Origin: Devosia sp.
GTDB lineage: Bacteria > Pseudomonadota > Alphaproteobacteria > Rhizobiales > Devosiaceae
DNA: 64,000 nt
Direction of reading: 5' to 3'
NCBI RefSeq assembly: GCF_028290625.1
Contig: NZ_JAQGJM010000020.1
Location: 124,001-188,000, forward strand
Numbering within the stretch: position 1 is the first letter of the stretch; each line of letters starts with the position of its first letter. The translations under genes were made by a program, and so were the position numbers. The notes beneath the pieces are model-generated. The model was not told the origin of the DNA and did no database searches. It saw only the letters and a list, made by a program, of their open reading frames with translations. This document shows positions 17,148-26,464 of the stretch, piece after piece.

Positions 17148-17283
17148 CCCCTCATCCGCCCTTCGGGCACCTTCTCCCACAAGGGGAGAAGGGGACAAGC
17201 CGAGAGTTTTCAGTTGTCGCCCTTCTCCCCTTGTGGGGAGGGACAGCTTGCGACGCGTTCAGCGGAGCAAGCAGGGTGAGGGG
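17148..17283. repeat. Rhizobial-style intergenic palindromic element (RIME-like)
   Basis: The central arms are CCCACAAGGGGAGAAGGG (17176-17193) and its exact 18-base reverse complement (17220-17237). The outer arms are CCCCTCA (17148-17154) and TGAGGGG (17277-17283). It begins at the phoB stop and ends at the convergent GntR gene, filling the whole gap. The layout resembles the RIME-type intergenic mosaic elements described in rhizobia, though the family assignment is from memory. It may also work as a bidirectional terminator. Confidence 0.85.
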
Positions 17284-17286
17284 GCC

Positions 17287-17976
17287 TTACTTCACCCGCT
17301 CCAGGTAGCGCTGCTTGCTTGGCTGCAGGTGATCGACGCAGAGCTGGGCCAACACCCAGTTATCGTGGCCCTGCAGCATGCCGATCATCATGGCGTGATG
17401 CCGGTGGGCGATGCGCAGGGATTCCTTGTCACCCATGGTGTTGGCGCGCACCGGCAGGCTGAGCCGCATATAGAGCTCGATTGACTGCACCAGATGCGCA
17501 TTGCCGCAGGCGCCGAACAGGGTCAGGTGGAACCGGTCATTGGCCTCGTGCACGCCGCGCAGGAAGTCGGCTTCCATATGCTTGCCATGCTCTTCATGGA
17601 TAGCCTCGAGCTCGGCGATCAGCGTTGCCGGTGCCGGCAGCGGAATCCACAGCGCCGCCTGCCGTTGCAGCAATTCGCGCACGTCGTAGATTTCCTGCAC
17701 CTGCTTGGGGGTCAGCGAGCGCACGGTGGCGCCGCGATTGCGTTCGCGCACCACAATGCCCATGGCTTCGAGCTGCACCAAAGCCTGGCGCGCGAAGTGG
17801 CGCGTCACCGCGAAGCGGGCGAGCAGGGTGTCCTCGGTCAGCCGCGTGCCAGGGGCGAGGCGGCCGAAGATGATGTCCTCTTCCAGCGCCCGGGCGATGC
17901 TGAGATCGTCGTGCTCGATTGAGATTTGTTCGGTTTCAGTCGCAGTTGCCAAGATCGTCTCCCGACGTAACGGCAT
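17287..17976 (-). CDS. GntR-family (FadR/FCD type) transcriptional regulator
   Basis: A 229-residue protein with the start MPLRRETIL at 17976 after TAGGATGG; a TTG at 17952 after GGGAGACGATC is an alternative. The winged HTH spans roughly residues 20-85 (EEDIIFGRLAPGTRLTEDTL, FAVTRHFARQALVQLEAMG). A C-terminal all-helical FCD-like ligand domain follows, with metal-ligand-type Asp/His positions in HEANDRFHLTLFGACGN and RIAHRHHAMMIGML. It is divergent from the DapA-type and GMC oxidoreductase genes and is probably their local regulator. The effector is likely an organic acid, as for other FCD proteins. Confidence 0.85.
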   Translation of the reverse strand: MPLRRETILATATETEQISIEHDDLSIARALEEDIIFGRLAPGTRLTEDTLLARFAVTRHFARQALVQLEAMGIVVRERNRGATVRSLTPKQVQEIYDVRELLQRQAALWIPLPAPATLIAELEAIHEEHGKHMEADFLRGVHEANDRFHLTLFGACGNAHLVQSIELYMRLSLPVRANTMGDKESLRIAHRHHAMMIGMLQGHDNWVLAQLCVDHLQPSKQRYLERVK

Positions 17977-18152
17977 CCATCCTACAGCGATTTTCGCTGC
18001 CGGTCGAATTACTGCCGCCGCGAGGCCAATGCGGGGGCGGCGCCCGTTGATAATTCGTGGCAAAACCGTCCCGCGCGCCGCGTACGCCTTGCCCTCGGGC
18101 CGCGTCTGGCCGCATACCGAACCAGCAGTCGCGACGCATCGGGAGATCACAC

Positions 18153-19085
18153 ATGGCAATCCTCAACGAACAGGCCAAGGGCGTCTATGTCATCGCGGTG
18201 ACCCCGTTCGAGGACAATGGCGCGCTGGACCTGGCCAGCGTCGATTCCATGGTGGATTTCTACGAAGGCGCCGGCGTCAGCGGCATCACTGTGCTCGGCC
18301 AATTGGGCGAGGCGCCCAAGCTGACTTCGGTGGAATCGGCGCAGGTGGTGGAGCGGGTGCTTAGGCGGCTCGATGGCCGTCTGCCGGTCGTGGTCGGCGT
18401 CTCTGCGCCCGGCCTAGCGCCGATGACCGAACTGGCGCAAACGGTGATGGATCAGGGCGCAGCCGGCGTCATGGTGGCGCCGCCCTGGACCACCAAGACC
18501 GACGATCAGAGCTTTGCGTTCTACCAGTCAGTGGGTGAAGCGCTGGGCAAGATCCCGTTCGTGCTGCAGGATTATCCGCTGACCACCAATGTCACCATCG
18601 CCCCCAAGGTGATCGACCGCATCATCCGCGAAGTGCCCAATTGCGTCATGCTCAAGCATGAAGATTGGCCGGGTCTATCCAAGATCACCGCCCTCCGCGC
18701 CGCCAGCGACAAGGGCGAAACACGGCGGATTTCCATCCTCTGCGGCAATGGCGGGCTGTTCCTGCCCGAGGAAATGAGCCGCGGCGCCGACGGCGCCATG
18801 ACCGGGTTCTGCTATCCCGAAATGATGGTCGGCGTGGTGGGCGAATTTGCCAAGGGCAATGTCGACCGCGCCCACGAAATCTTCGACGCCTATCTGCCCC
18901 TGGCGCGCTACGAGCAGCAGCAGGGCATCGGCCTGGCGGCGCGCAAATACGTGCTCGCCAAGCGCGGCGTGATCAAGTCGGGCGCCCTGCGCAAGCCGCG
19001 TCCGACCATGTCGGCGCTGGATGTCGCGGATGTGGAATTGCTGCTGGCGCGACAGGCGCGGCGGCTGGCGGAAATTGGTGCGTGA
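18153..19085 (+). CDS. DapA-superfamily aldolase/dehydratase (not lysine biosynthesis)
   Basis: A 310-residue TIM-barrel class I aldolase. The start MAILNEQAKG follows GGGAGATCACAC. The Schiff-base lysine is Lys168 in CVMLKHEDWPG and the catalytic Tyr141 is in LQDYPLTT. The substrate loop reads GQLGEAPKLT where true dihydrodipicolinate synthases have GTTGE-S, so a 2-oxo-acid lyase or a sugar-acid dehydratase role is more likely than DapA. Its stop overlaps the start of the GMC oxidoreductase gene, and a GntR-family gene is divergent upstream. Together these suggest a small catabolic operon for a hydroxy- or sugar acid; the substrate is unknown. Confidence 0.85.
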   Translation: MAILNEQAKGVYVIAVTPFEDNGALDLASVDSMVDFYEGAGVSGITVLGQLGEAPKLTSVESAQVVERVLRRLDGRLPVVVGVSAPGLAPMTELAQTVMDQGAAGVMVAPPWTTKTDDQSFAFYQSVGEALGKIPFVLQDYPLTTNVTIAPKVIDRIIREVPNCVMLKHEDWPGLSKITALRAASDKGETRRISILCGNGGLFLPEEMSRGADGAMTGFCYPEMMVGVVGEFAKGNVDRAHEIFDAYLPLARYEQQQGIGLAARKYVLAKRGVIKSGALRKPRPTMSALDVADVELLLARQARRLAEIGA

Positions 19086-20704
19086 TGGCCAAAAGCTATG
19101 ACTTCGTCATCGCCGGTGGCGGCTCGGCGGCGTCGGTGGCGGCGATGCGGCTGGTGCGCGAATTCGGCTATCGTGTGCTGATCCTCGAACGCGGCCCGCG
19201 CGACACGGCCCGGCTGATGGCATTCCCCGCCGGCTACATGAAATTCCTCGCCCGCGATGATTTTCTCGAAATGCACCACACCGTGCCGCAGCCCCAACTG
19301 GGTGGACGCGGCCCAATCGTGCCCGTCGCCAAGGCCCTGGGTGGCGGCAGCGCGGTCAACGCCATGGTCTACATGCGCGGCCAGCGCGAGGACTATGATG
19401 GCTGGGCGGCTTATCTCGGCAACGACACCGAATGGTCCTACGCCGACATGCTGCCGCACTTCAAAGGCATCGAGGCCAATACCAAGTTCAACAACGAATT
19501 CCACGGCATAGGCGGAAACCTGCGAGTCTCAGAGCCCGGCCATATCAGCGATACCACGCAGGATTTCCTGCTTGCTGCCCAAGGCCTGGGTCACACCTAT
19601 AATCCCGATTTCAACGGCGCCCGCCAGAACGGCGTCGGCATCATGCAGCACACCTACGGGCAATGGGGGCGCCATAAGGAGCGCTCCGACGGCAAGAAGG
19701 CCTTCCTCGATCCGCTGGCCAGCGACGGCCGCCTGAGCATCATCACTGGTGCCCGTGTGGATCGGATCGTCATCGAAAACGGTCGCGCCGTCGGCGTCAG
19801 CTATACCAAGGACGGCGTCAGCCACACCGTCCACGCCGACCGCGAAGTTTTGGTCGGGGCCGGGACCTATAACAGCGCCAAGCTGCTGATGCTGTCCGGC
19901 TTGGGGCCGGCCGATCACCTGCGCGAGCATGGCGTAGACGTAGTGGCCGATATTACCGGCGTCGGCGCTAATCTACAGGACCACCATGAAGTCCCGGTGA
20001 TCGCCACCACCAAGTCCAGGTCCGGTTATTTCGGCGAGGACAAGGGCTGGCCGATGCTGCGCAACGGCTTGCAATACCTGCTATTCAATTCCGGCCCGGT
20101 GACCACGACGGGCATCGAGGCCTGCCTGTTCTACGATCCCGATGGCGGCGAGCGGCCGACAATCCAGCTTTATTGCGCGCCTATCGTCTATCTTGACCGC
20201 GACGTGTCCTCGGCCAAGCCGACTTACGGGGTGACCTTCACCTCTTGCTTGTTGCGGCCCAAGGCGCGCGGCAGCGTCAAGCTGCGCTCGGCCAATCCGG
20301 ACGACCAGCCGCTGGTCGATTGCAACTTCTTCGGCCATCCCGACGACCTGCGGCTGACTTTGGCATCATTGAAAGTGGCGCGGCAATTGCTGGAAACCGA
20401 GCCGTTCAAATCCAAGATCGCCGAGGAATTGCTGCCGGGCAGGGCCCTCCAGGACGAGGAGAGCCTGACCCGGTTTGCCGGCCAGACCGTCAAGACCAAT
20501 TACCATCCCTCGGGCTCGCTGCGCATGGGGCCGGACAGCGATCCGATGGCCGTGGTCGATCAACGCCTGCGCGTGCGTGGCATCGATGGGCTGCGGGTCA
20601 TCGATTGCTCGATCATCCCGTTCATCCCCTCGGGCAATACCAATGCCCCCGCCATGGCGATCGGCTCCAAGGCCGCAGCAATGATCGCGGAGGATCATCG
20701 GTAG
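19085..20704 (+). CDS. GMC family FAD-dependent oxidoreductase (choline dehydrogenase-like)
   Basis: A 539-residue flavoenzyme. The ATG at 19085 shares its A with the TGA stop of the preceding gene (TGATG). The FAD-binding Rossmann motif is at the N-terminus (FVIAGGGSAASVAAMRLV), with Ser in place of the last usual Gly. The GMC signature regions are VAKALGGGSAVNAMVYMRG near residue 90 and GAGTYNSAKLLMLSGLGP near residue 260. The C-terminal catalytic His is in NYHPSGSLRMG and the Asn in PSGNTNAPAMAIGSKAA. It should oxidise an alcohol group, and its partner lyase suggests the substrate belongs to a short sugar-acid or polyol pathway. Confidence 0.9.
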   Translation: MAKSYDFVIAGGGSAASVAAMRLVREFGYRVLILERGPRDTARLMAFPAGYMKFLARDDFLEMHHTVPQPQLGGRGPIVPVAKALGGGSAVNAMVYMRGQREDYDGWAAYLGNDTEWSYADMLPHFKGIEANTKFNNEFHGIGGNLRVSEPGHISDTTQDFLLAAQGLGHTYNPDFNGARQNGVGIMQHTYGQWGRHKERSDGKKAFLDPLASDGRLSIITGARVDRIVIENGRAVGVSYTKDGVSHTVHADREVLVGAGTYNSAKLLMLSGLGPADHLREHGVDVVADITGVGANLQDHHEVPVIATTKSRSGYFGEDKGWPMLRNGLQYLLFNSGPVTTTGIEACLFYDPDGGERPTIQLYCAPIVYLDRDVSSAKPTYGVTFTSCLLRPKARGSVKLRSANPDDQPLVDCNFFGHPDDLRLTLASLKVARQLLETEPFKSKIAEELLPGRALQDEESLTRFAGQTVKTNYHPSGSLRMGPDSDPMAVVDQRLRVRGIDGLRVIDCSIIPFIPSGNTNAPAMAIGSKAAAMIAEDHR

Positions 20705-20767
20705 GGTTCAAGCACTCAGGCTGGCTTGGTCCATCCTCCATCACCATCACCCCACGCCCTCCACCAC

Positions 20768-20847
20768 CACCGGCCTTCCCGCGGGCCTCTATCAGCATGG
20801 CACAAGCGGCCAATGGCCCGCGGGTCAAGCCCGCGGGAAGGCCGGTG
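20768..20847. repeat. Inverted repeat element
   Basis: A perfect 19-base inverted repeat: CACCGGCCTTCCCGCGGGC at 20768-20786 and its reverse complement at 20829-20847. A further CCCGCGGG copy (20817-20824 region) gives alternative pairing. It lies in the 267-base gap between convergent gene ends (20704 and 20972), where I see no gene. It is probably a dispersed palindrome and/or bidirectional terminator. Confidence 0.8.
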
Positions 20848-20971
20848 GGTGTGGGGAGTTAACGGCCGGGTGGGCGTTGAAGTGGGTGGGGAGAGGCAGT
20901 TCCAAGCAAACGCGGCCAACCCAACCAAGAAAATGAGCGCGCCCGGAGGGACGCGCTCGGAACTCCGGCAG

Positions 20972-22576
20972 TTACCAGTCGAGGCGATGCAAGGAGACGC
21001 CTTGGCGGGGGAGAGTGGTCCGGAGTTCGATGTTGCCGTTGGTGACCAAAACGCTGGCCTGAACTTCGATCTGGGCGAGTTGCCCCGCCTCTTCCAGTTT
21101 GGCGTAGTCGGCCCCTTGCGGGTTTTGGGGTCTGCCCATGGCTTTCCACACGCCGTAGGAATTGGAATGCGTTTCGTCCATGCGGAAATGCTTGAGCGCG
21201 GCCTTGCGATCGCCCCAGCCATCCACCGAAATGGTGACTTCGGCGTCGGGGCCCGCGGCATCGTCATCGTGATAGTGCCAAACCAGGATGCTGACGCCCT
21301 TGTCGTCGCGCGTGGCGACCACGTTGACGTCCGGCTCGCCGCGGACGCCGTGTTCCATGATGTCCTGGAGATCGCGGCGATGGCTGCTTTCGGTACGCAG
21401 CCAATCGCCGCCCAGCTTGCCGAGCATGCGAAAACCGTTGAGCACGGCCTTGTCGACGCCGTTGGTGGCGAGGTCGCGGAAGCCGTCATACCAGGCCTGG
21501 TCGTCGAACAGGAAAGCCCAGGTCACCGCGCCTTCGATGGTGAGGTTCTTGGCCGCTGCCAGCTCATAGGTCCGCAGCATGCTCTCGACCACGTACACAC
21601 CATAGAGCGGGCCATTGCGATAGCCGTTCTGCGGATGCACGCGGGCCGAACAGGCGGCGCAGCCTTCGGGATCGCTCTCGCCGATGACGATGGGCAGGTG
21701 CGTCAGCGAGGGGAACTCGTTGATGATGTCGAGATTGGCTTCGATATCGCGCAACTGCTTGTGCAGCCCCATGCGCACATGGTCGTGCCAGATCACCGGG
21801 TTGCCCTTGGCATGGAAGGCCAGGAAATCGATCGGTGAATTGTGGTCGACCACATATTGCAAGAATTCGCGCAGGAATGTTTGCGCCTTGGGATTGGAGA
21901 AGGCGCCGCAGGTATGCGGTCCACCCACCCGTGCCTTGGGCAGGGCGCGCTTCACCGCCTTGGCGCTGACATCGTACATGTCGCAGAATTGCGGAATGGT
22001 GCCGAGCCAGTAGTGCCCGTCCGGCTCGTTCCATACTTCCCAAGGCCAGGCACTGACCATGCCCTCGCCATAGCGGTCGGCCAGATGCCGTGCCCAGGCG
22101 AACACCAGGTCGCCCCACTTCTTTAGGTCATTCGGCGGCGATGCCCAGCCGGTGATGATGGTGGCGTATTTGTCGGCCGGCTCCCAGTGATGCTTGTAGT
22201 CGCCCTCGAAGTCCGACAGTGCCTCGGGGGTAAAACCGATCTGCACCAGCGGGATATCGCCGGCCTCGACATAGGTGTCGAAAATCCGGTCCATGATGGT
22301 CCAGTCATAGACCGGGTTGCCATCGGCATCTTCCGTATAGGCGTTGGTCGAGCCCCATTTGAGCGCCGCCACGCCATCGCCGCTCGTTAGCAGATTATGC
22401 GTGCGGATATGAGGGGGCGACGGGCTGAGCGCCGTCAGCTCCTTGAGCAGCTTCTTGCCGTGTTCCGAATAGGTGTAGTTCGGCTCGTCATAGCCGAACC
22501 AGTTCCAGAGCGGCTTATAGGGTCCGGTCGGTTTGTCGGCATGAACTGCGACCTTTACGGCGATGGTATCGGTCAT
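20972..22576 (-). CDS. GH39-type beta-xylosidase (cytoplasmic)
   Basis: A 534-residue glycoside hydrolase without a signal peptide. The acid/base Glu184 is in WEVWNEPDGHYW and the nucleophile Glu300 in IVIGESDPEGC, the pattern expected of GH39 in clan GH-A. A C-terminal beta-sandwich follows from about residue 390. Its start overlaps the stop of the upstream ABC ATPase gene by 4 bases, so it is the last gene of the transporter operon. It should release xylose from short xylo-oligosaccharides after import. A closely related GH-A specificity cannot be ruled out. Confidence 0.85.
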   Translation of the reverse strand: MTDTIAVKVAVHADKPTGPYKPLWNWFGYDEPNYTYSEHGKKLLKELTALSPSPPHIRTHNLLTSGDGVAALKWGSTNAYTEDADGNPVYDWTIMDRIFDTYVEAGDIPLVQIGFTPEALSDFEGDYKHHWEPADKYATIITGWASPPNDLKKWGDLVFAWARHLADRYGEGMVSAWPWEVWNEPDGHYWLGTIPQFCDMYDVSAKAVKRALPKARVGGPHTCGAFSNPKAQTFLREFLQYVVDHNSPIDFLAFHAKGNPVIWHDHVRMGLHKQLRDIEANLDIINEFPSLTHLPIVIGESDPEGCAACSARVHPQNGYRNGPLYGVYVVESMLRTYELAAAKNLTIEGAVTWAFLFDDQAWYDGFRDLATNGVDKAVLNGFRMLGKLGGDWLRTESSHRRDLQDIMEHGVRGEPDVNVVATRDDKGVSILVWHYHDDDAAGPDAEVTISVDGWGDRKAALKHFRMDETHSNSYGVWKAMGRPQNPQGADYAKLEEAGQLAQIEVQASVLVTNGNIELRTTLPRQGVSLHRLDW

Positions 22577-23493
22577 ACCGGTTCGTACACCCGCACCAGC
22601 CGGCCATCGGGCCGGCTGACCAATTGGCCGCCGGGTGCTGTCGCCAGCCTCGTGGCCAGCGCCACCATGTCGGGATTGGTTGCGAGCTTGCCATCGCCCG
22701 CATCTTCGGTGGACAGCACCGAGGCCTTGAGCAGCCGCGAATAGGGGTGCTCCGGATTTTCCAGCACCGTGCGCGCGTCGCCCATCTCGACGATCCGGCC
22801 GCGCTGCATGATGATCAGCCGATTGGAGATGTAGTAGGCGGTCGCCAGATCGTGGGTGATGTAGATCACCGACACCCCGAAATCGTCGCGCAGGGCCTTG
22901 AGCAGGTTGACGATGGACATGCGCAGCGAGGCGTCCACCATCGACACCGGCTCGTCGGCGATCAGCAGCGGCGGATTGGGGATCAGCGCTCGCGCAATCG
23001 CGGCGCGCTGCAATTGCCCACCGCTCATCTCGTGCGGATAGCGCCCCTTCACTTCGGCTAGACTCAGCCCGACTGTTTGGAGTGCCTCGTCCATCGCTCG
23101 TTCGACCGCAGTTCGGTCCTTCAGGCCCAAGAAAGTCCGTGCCGTCGATTCCAGATAGCGATCGATCTGCTTGAGCGGGTTGAACGCCTCGAACGGGTTC
23201 TGGAACACCGGCTGCACCGCCGCCATGAACGCCATCCGCTCGACCTTGGTCGCCCCGCCTACCGGCTTGCCACGAAAGGTAATGGAGCCGGTCGTCGGCG
23301 TTTCCAGCCCCAGGATCATGCGCGCCAGCGTCGTCTTGCCCGATCCGCTCTCGCCGATGATGGTGAAAATCTCCGGCGTTTCCGCGGCCAGCGAGAAGCT
23401 GGCATTCTGCACCGCGGCCGTGGTCTTGCGCGACAGCAGGCCGCCCATGGCGAAGGTCTTGGAGACATTGTCGACATTGAGCAACGTGGTCAT
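22573..23493 (-). CDS. Opp/Dpp-type ABC transporter ATP-binding protein (OppF/DppF-like)
   Basis: A 306-residue ATPase starting MTTLLNVDNVSKTFAMGG; the ATG overlaps the stop of the preceding ATPase gene (ATGA), so the longer in-frame reading is rejected. Walker A is GESGSGKTT, the Q-loop region is VQPVFQNPFEAFNP, the signature is MSGGQLQRAAIARAL, Walker B is LLIADEPVSMVDA and the switch His is in VIYITHDLATAYY. The usual C-terminal Cys-rich Opp extension is replaced by a different tail ending LVRVYEPV. It energises import through the two permeases in the same operon, probably of xylo- or arabino-oligosaccharides. Confidence 0.9.
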   Translation of the reverse strand: MTTLLNVDNVSKTFAMGGLLSRKTTAAVQNASFSLAAETPEIFTIIGESGSGKTTLARMILGLETPTTGSITFRGKPVGGATKVERMAFMAAVQPVFQNPFEAFNPLKQIDRYLESTARTFLGLKDRTAVERAMDEALQTVGLSLAEVKGRYPHEMSGGQLQRAAIARALIPNPPLLIADEPVSMVDASLRMSIVNLLKALRDDFGVSVIYITHDLATAYYISNRLIIMQRGRIVEMGDARTVLENPEHPYSRLLKASVLSTEDAGDGKLATNPDMVALATRLATAPGGQLVSRPDGRLVRVYEPV

Positions 23494-24539
23494 GCCATCA
23501 CCCCATGTGCGGCGTGCGGGCTGACGAGCGGCTGCACATCCTGCCAGCGCCAGCAGGCGGTGCGATGGTCCGGCGCCACGGTTTGCAGCGGCGGTACGTC
23601 GGTCTTGCACTTGTCGATGGCGAGCGGACACCTCGGATGAAACCGGCAACCGCTCGGTGGCGCGGCCAGGCTCGGCGGGCGGCCCTCCAGTGCCGGGCGC
23701 TGCGTGGTGTCGCCAATGCGTGGCAGGCTCGCCACCAGATGCGCGGTATAGGGATGCTTGGGCGCAAAGAACATCTGCCGCGTCGGGCCTTCCTCGACCA
23801 GCCGCCCCGCGTAGATGATGCCGACGCGGTCGGCCATGTTGGCGTGGACGCTCATGTCATGGGTGACGAACACCACCGACGAACCCATTTCCTGCTGCAC
23901 GTCGCGGATCAGCGACAGCACTTCCTTTTGCACCACCACGTCGAGCGCGGTGGTCGGCTCGTCGGCGATGATGAACTCGGGGCGGCAGACGGTCGCCAAT
24001 CCGATGGTGACGCGTTGGCGCATGCCGCCGCTCAGTTCATGCGGATAGGCCCGCAAAACGTCAGCAGGCAGTTTGAGCTTTTCGAGATGAGAAACCACCC
24101 GCTCTTCGAACGCCTTCCCCCTCAGCCCGAGTGGCCGCGCGGCAAAATCCTCGAAGGTTCGCCCGATGCGCCGCACCGGGTTGAGCACGCTCATCGAGCC
24201 CTGCATGATATAGCTCAGATGGCGCCAGCGGATCGCCTCGATCTGCGCGTCGGTTGCATCGGCCACGTCCACCGGCCCGCTGGAAAAATCGTATTTCACC
24301 GAGCCGGCGACGACGCGGAAGGGTGGCCGCAACGCCGCCGCCAGCACTTTGATAAACGAGGTTTTGCCCGACGAGCTTTCCCCCGCAATGCCGTAAATCT
24401 CGTTGCGGCGCACGGTCATGGTGATGTCGTCGACGGCGCGCACCTCGCGGTCCACCCCGAAATAGCTCATCTGGTAATAGGCCTTGAGACCCTCGACCGT
24501 CAGGATGTCGCGGCGTTTGTTGTCCTGGGCCATGGTCAT
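23490..24539 (-). CDS. Opp/Dpp-type ABC transporter ATP-binding protein (OppD/DppD-like)
   Basis: A 349-residue ATPase. The start MTMAQDNKRR overlaps the permease stop (ATGA). Walker A reads GESSSGKTS, the signature [14 protein letters not shown], Walker [13 protein letters not shown] and the switch region VVFVTHDMSVHAN. The C-terminal oligopeptide-transporter domain with the Cys cluster GCRFHPRCPLAIDKCKTD, which in relatives holds an Fe-S cluster, is present. It is one of two ATPases of the importer; the context (GH39, GH51) points to oligosaccharides rather than peptides. Confidence 0.92.
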   Translation of the reverse strand: MTMAQDNKRRDILTVEGLKAYYQMSYFGVDREVRAVDDITMTVRRNEIYGIAGESSSGKTSFIKVLAAALRPPFRVVAGSVKYDFSSGPVDVADATDAQIEAIRWRHLSYIMQGSMSVLNPVRRIGRTFEDFAARPLGLRGKAFEERVVSHLEKLKLPADVLRAYPHELSGGMRQRVTIGLATVCRPEFIIADEPTTALDVVVQKEVLSLIRDVQQEMGSSVVFVTHDMSVHANMADRVGIIYAGRLVEEGPTRQMFFAPKHPYTAHLVASLPRIGDTTQRPALEGRPPSLAAPPSGCRFHPRCPLAIDKCKTDVPPLQTVAPDHRTACWRWQDVQPLVSPHAAHGVMA

Positions 24540-25393
24540 GCTCCCATGCGGCGCAGGCGGCTGCGCGGGTCGATATATTCGTTGAGCGAGACGGCCAGCA
24601 GGAACAGCCCGATGAACAGCAGCACGACGATGATTACGGGGATCAGGATCCACCACCACACGCCCACCACCATGGCCGAGTGGTTGTTGGCCCAGTAGAG
24701 CGTAGTGCCGACTGTGGGGATATTGATGTTGGTGAAGCCGAGCACCGCCAGCGTGACTTCCAGCCCGATCGACCAGATCATATTGGCCATCGTCGTGGCG
24801 AAGATGATCGGCATCACGTAGGGCAGGTGCTCTTCCAGCATGATCTTGGCTGGCGACATGCCGGCGAACACCGCCTGCCGGGTGAATTCGCGATGGCGCA
24901 GGCCCAGCGTCACCGAACGGATCAGGCGCGCATCATAGGGCCAGCCGAAGCAGGCCATCACCAGCGCCAGCGTGAAGCCATTCAGATTGCTGCGCATGAC
25001 GAAGTAGAACAGGATCAGGATGGGGAAGATCGGAATGGCGACGAAGATGTCGTTGATGAACATCAGAACGCGATCCACCCAGCCACCGAGATAGCCGGCG
25101 GCGAGGCCCACGGCGATCGAGATGATGCGCGACAGCAGCGCCACGGTCAGCCCGAATGTCAGGGTGTTGCGGAAGGCGAAGCTGAGTTGCCAGAACATGT
25201 CCTGGCCGCGCGAATTGCTGCCGAACCAATATTGAGCGCCGGGCGGCTGATCGGGAATGGCGAGATAAACCTGGGTGGGATCGACCGGCGAGAAGAAGCT
25301 CAGGCAGGCGAAAATGACGATCACCGCGACCAGGATGGCGCCGATGGTGAATTCCACATTGTAGCGGACGAGGTCGCGCAGGACTGCAAACAT
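24536..25393 (-). CDS. Opp/Dpp-type ABC transporter permease (DppC-like)
   Basis: A 285-residue inner-membrane protein with about six membrane spans. The N-terminal first span is followed by the FGSNSRGQDMFWQLSFAF motif typical of DppC/OppC, where the usual GTDxxGRD signature is slightly altered. The EAA loop REFTRQAVFAGMSPAKIMLEEHLP contacts the ATPases (shown here by its key part, FAGMSPAKIMLEEHLP). It forms the translocation pore with the permease encoded immediately upstream, 3 bases away. Confidence 0.92.
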   Translation of the reverse strand: MFAVLRDLVRYNVEFTIGAILVAVIVIFACLSFFSPVDPTQVYLAIPDQPPGAQYWFGSNSRGQDMFWQLSFAFRNTLTFGLTVALLSRIISIAVGLAAGYLGGWVDRVLMFINDIFVAIPIFPILILFYFVMRSNLNGFTLALVMACFGWPYDARLIRSVTLGLRHREFTRQAVFAGMSPAKIMLEEHLPYVMPIIFATTMANMIWSIGLEVTLAVLGFTNINIPTVGTTLYWANNHSAMVVGVWWWILIPVIIVVLLFIGLFLLAVSLNEYIDPRSRLRRMGA

Positions 25394-25396
25394 GGA

Positions 25397-26410
25397 CTAC
25401 TCCGTCCGAACGCGCGGGTCGATCAGGGGGTGCACCAGATCGATGATGAAGATGGCGCTGGCAACTGCGATCACGGCGATGCAGGACACGGCCAGCGTGG
25501 TGGCGGAGTCGCCGCCATTGACGGCAGTCACCAGGAGGCTGCCGAGCCCCGGATAGCCGAACACCTGCTCGGTGATGATGGTGCCCGAGAAAATGCCGCC
25601 CAGCGTCATGGCCAGCGAGGTCAGTTGCGGCACCATGGCGTTGCGGATCACGTAGGAAAACGCAATGCGGTTGCGCCCGACGCCACCGAGTTCGGCGAAG
25701 GTCACATAGTCCTCGGTGACGATATTGGAGACCAGCGCCCGCATGCCGAGGAACCAGGTGCCGATGCCCACAATGGTCAGCGAAGCGGCCGGCAGGATGG
25801 AATAATGCAGGATCGAGAAGATGAATTCGGGGGTGAAGGCGGGGCGCACATTCATCGCGAAGCCGCCGCTGATCGGCAGCACCGGCCACAGGAAGCCGAA
25901 GATGATGACCATCAGAAAAGCGACGATGTAATAGGGGATTGGCTGCAGGCCGATGGCGACGATGCCGAGCGCCTTCAGAGCCCTTGAGTTCTGGTAATAG
26001 CCGGCGAGGCCCCCGGCGATATTGCCCAGCAGCCACGTTAGTAGCGTCGAGACCGTCAGCAGCCCAAAGGTCCAGGGCAAGGCCAGCATCACCAGCTGCA
26101 TGGCGGGGCGCGGGAAAGCCAGTAGCGACGGGCCGAAATCGAAGGACACCAATCGGCGCAGGAAATTGAAATATTGCTCGTGCAGCGGCACGTTGAGCCC
26201 GAACAGTTCGGTCAGCGTCGCGCGCAGCGATGCGATGGCTTCGGGACTATAGCTGGATTGTCCGCTGACCCGGCCGATGATGGATTCAACCGGGCTGATG
26301 GGCGACAGGTGCGATACCACAAAGGCGATGGAGCAGCCGGCAAAGATAACGGCAAGGAGTTGGATGAACCGCTTGAGAGCGAAAAGCAGATAGGCCTTCA
26401 TCGTCGGCAA
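25397..26410 (-). CDS. Opp/Dpp-type ABC transporter permease (DppB-like)
   Basis: A 337-residue inner-membrane protein. The first span (LLAVIFAGCSIAFVVSHL) is followed by a periplasmic loop with LNVPLHEQYFNFLRRLVSFD, and the core has the VTEDYVTFAELGGVGRN EAA-type loop and the VFGYPGLGSLLVTAVNGGD motif near the C-terminus, all typical of DppB/OppB. It lies 111 bases after the solute-binding protein gene, with a hairpin and a palindromic element between them. Confidence 0.92.
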   Translation of the reverse strand: MPTMKAYLLFALKRFIQLLAVIFAGCSIAFVVSHLSPISPVESIIGRVSGQSSYSPEAIASLRATLTELFGLNVPLHEQYFNFLRRLVSFDFGPSLLAFPRPAMQLVMLALPWTFGLLTVSTLLTWLLGNIAGGLAGYYQNSRALKALGIVAIGLQPIPYYIVAFLMVIIFGFLWPVLPISGGFAMNVRPAFTPEFIFSILHYSILPAASLTIVGIGTWFLGMRALVSNIVTEDYVTFAELGGVGRNRIAFSYVIRNAMVPQLTSLAMTLGGIFSGTIITEQVFGYPGLGSLLVTAVNGGDSATTLAVSCIAVIAVASAIFIIDLVHPLIDPRVRTE

Positions 26411-26421
26411 GGTCCTCTGGT

Positions 26422-26449
26422 CAGGCGCCCGGCCGTGGCCGGGCGTCTG
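26422..26449 (-). terminator. Strong hairpin between the binding-protein gene and the permease genes
   Basis: CAGGCGCCCGGCC and GGCCGGGCGTCTG form a 13-base stem with one G-T pair and a 2-base loop. It has no clear T-run. It sits between the solute-binding protein gene and the first permease gene and probably lowers downstream expression, as in other importer operons. Confidence 0.55.
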
Positions 26450-26464
26450 GTGCTAGGGAGGGTG

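Noticed and set aside
17148..17283. CRISPR array
   Set aside because: Only one inverted pair, no regularly spaced direct repeats and no cas genes.
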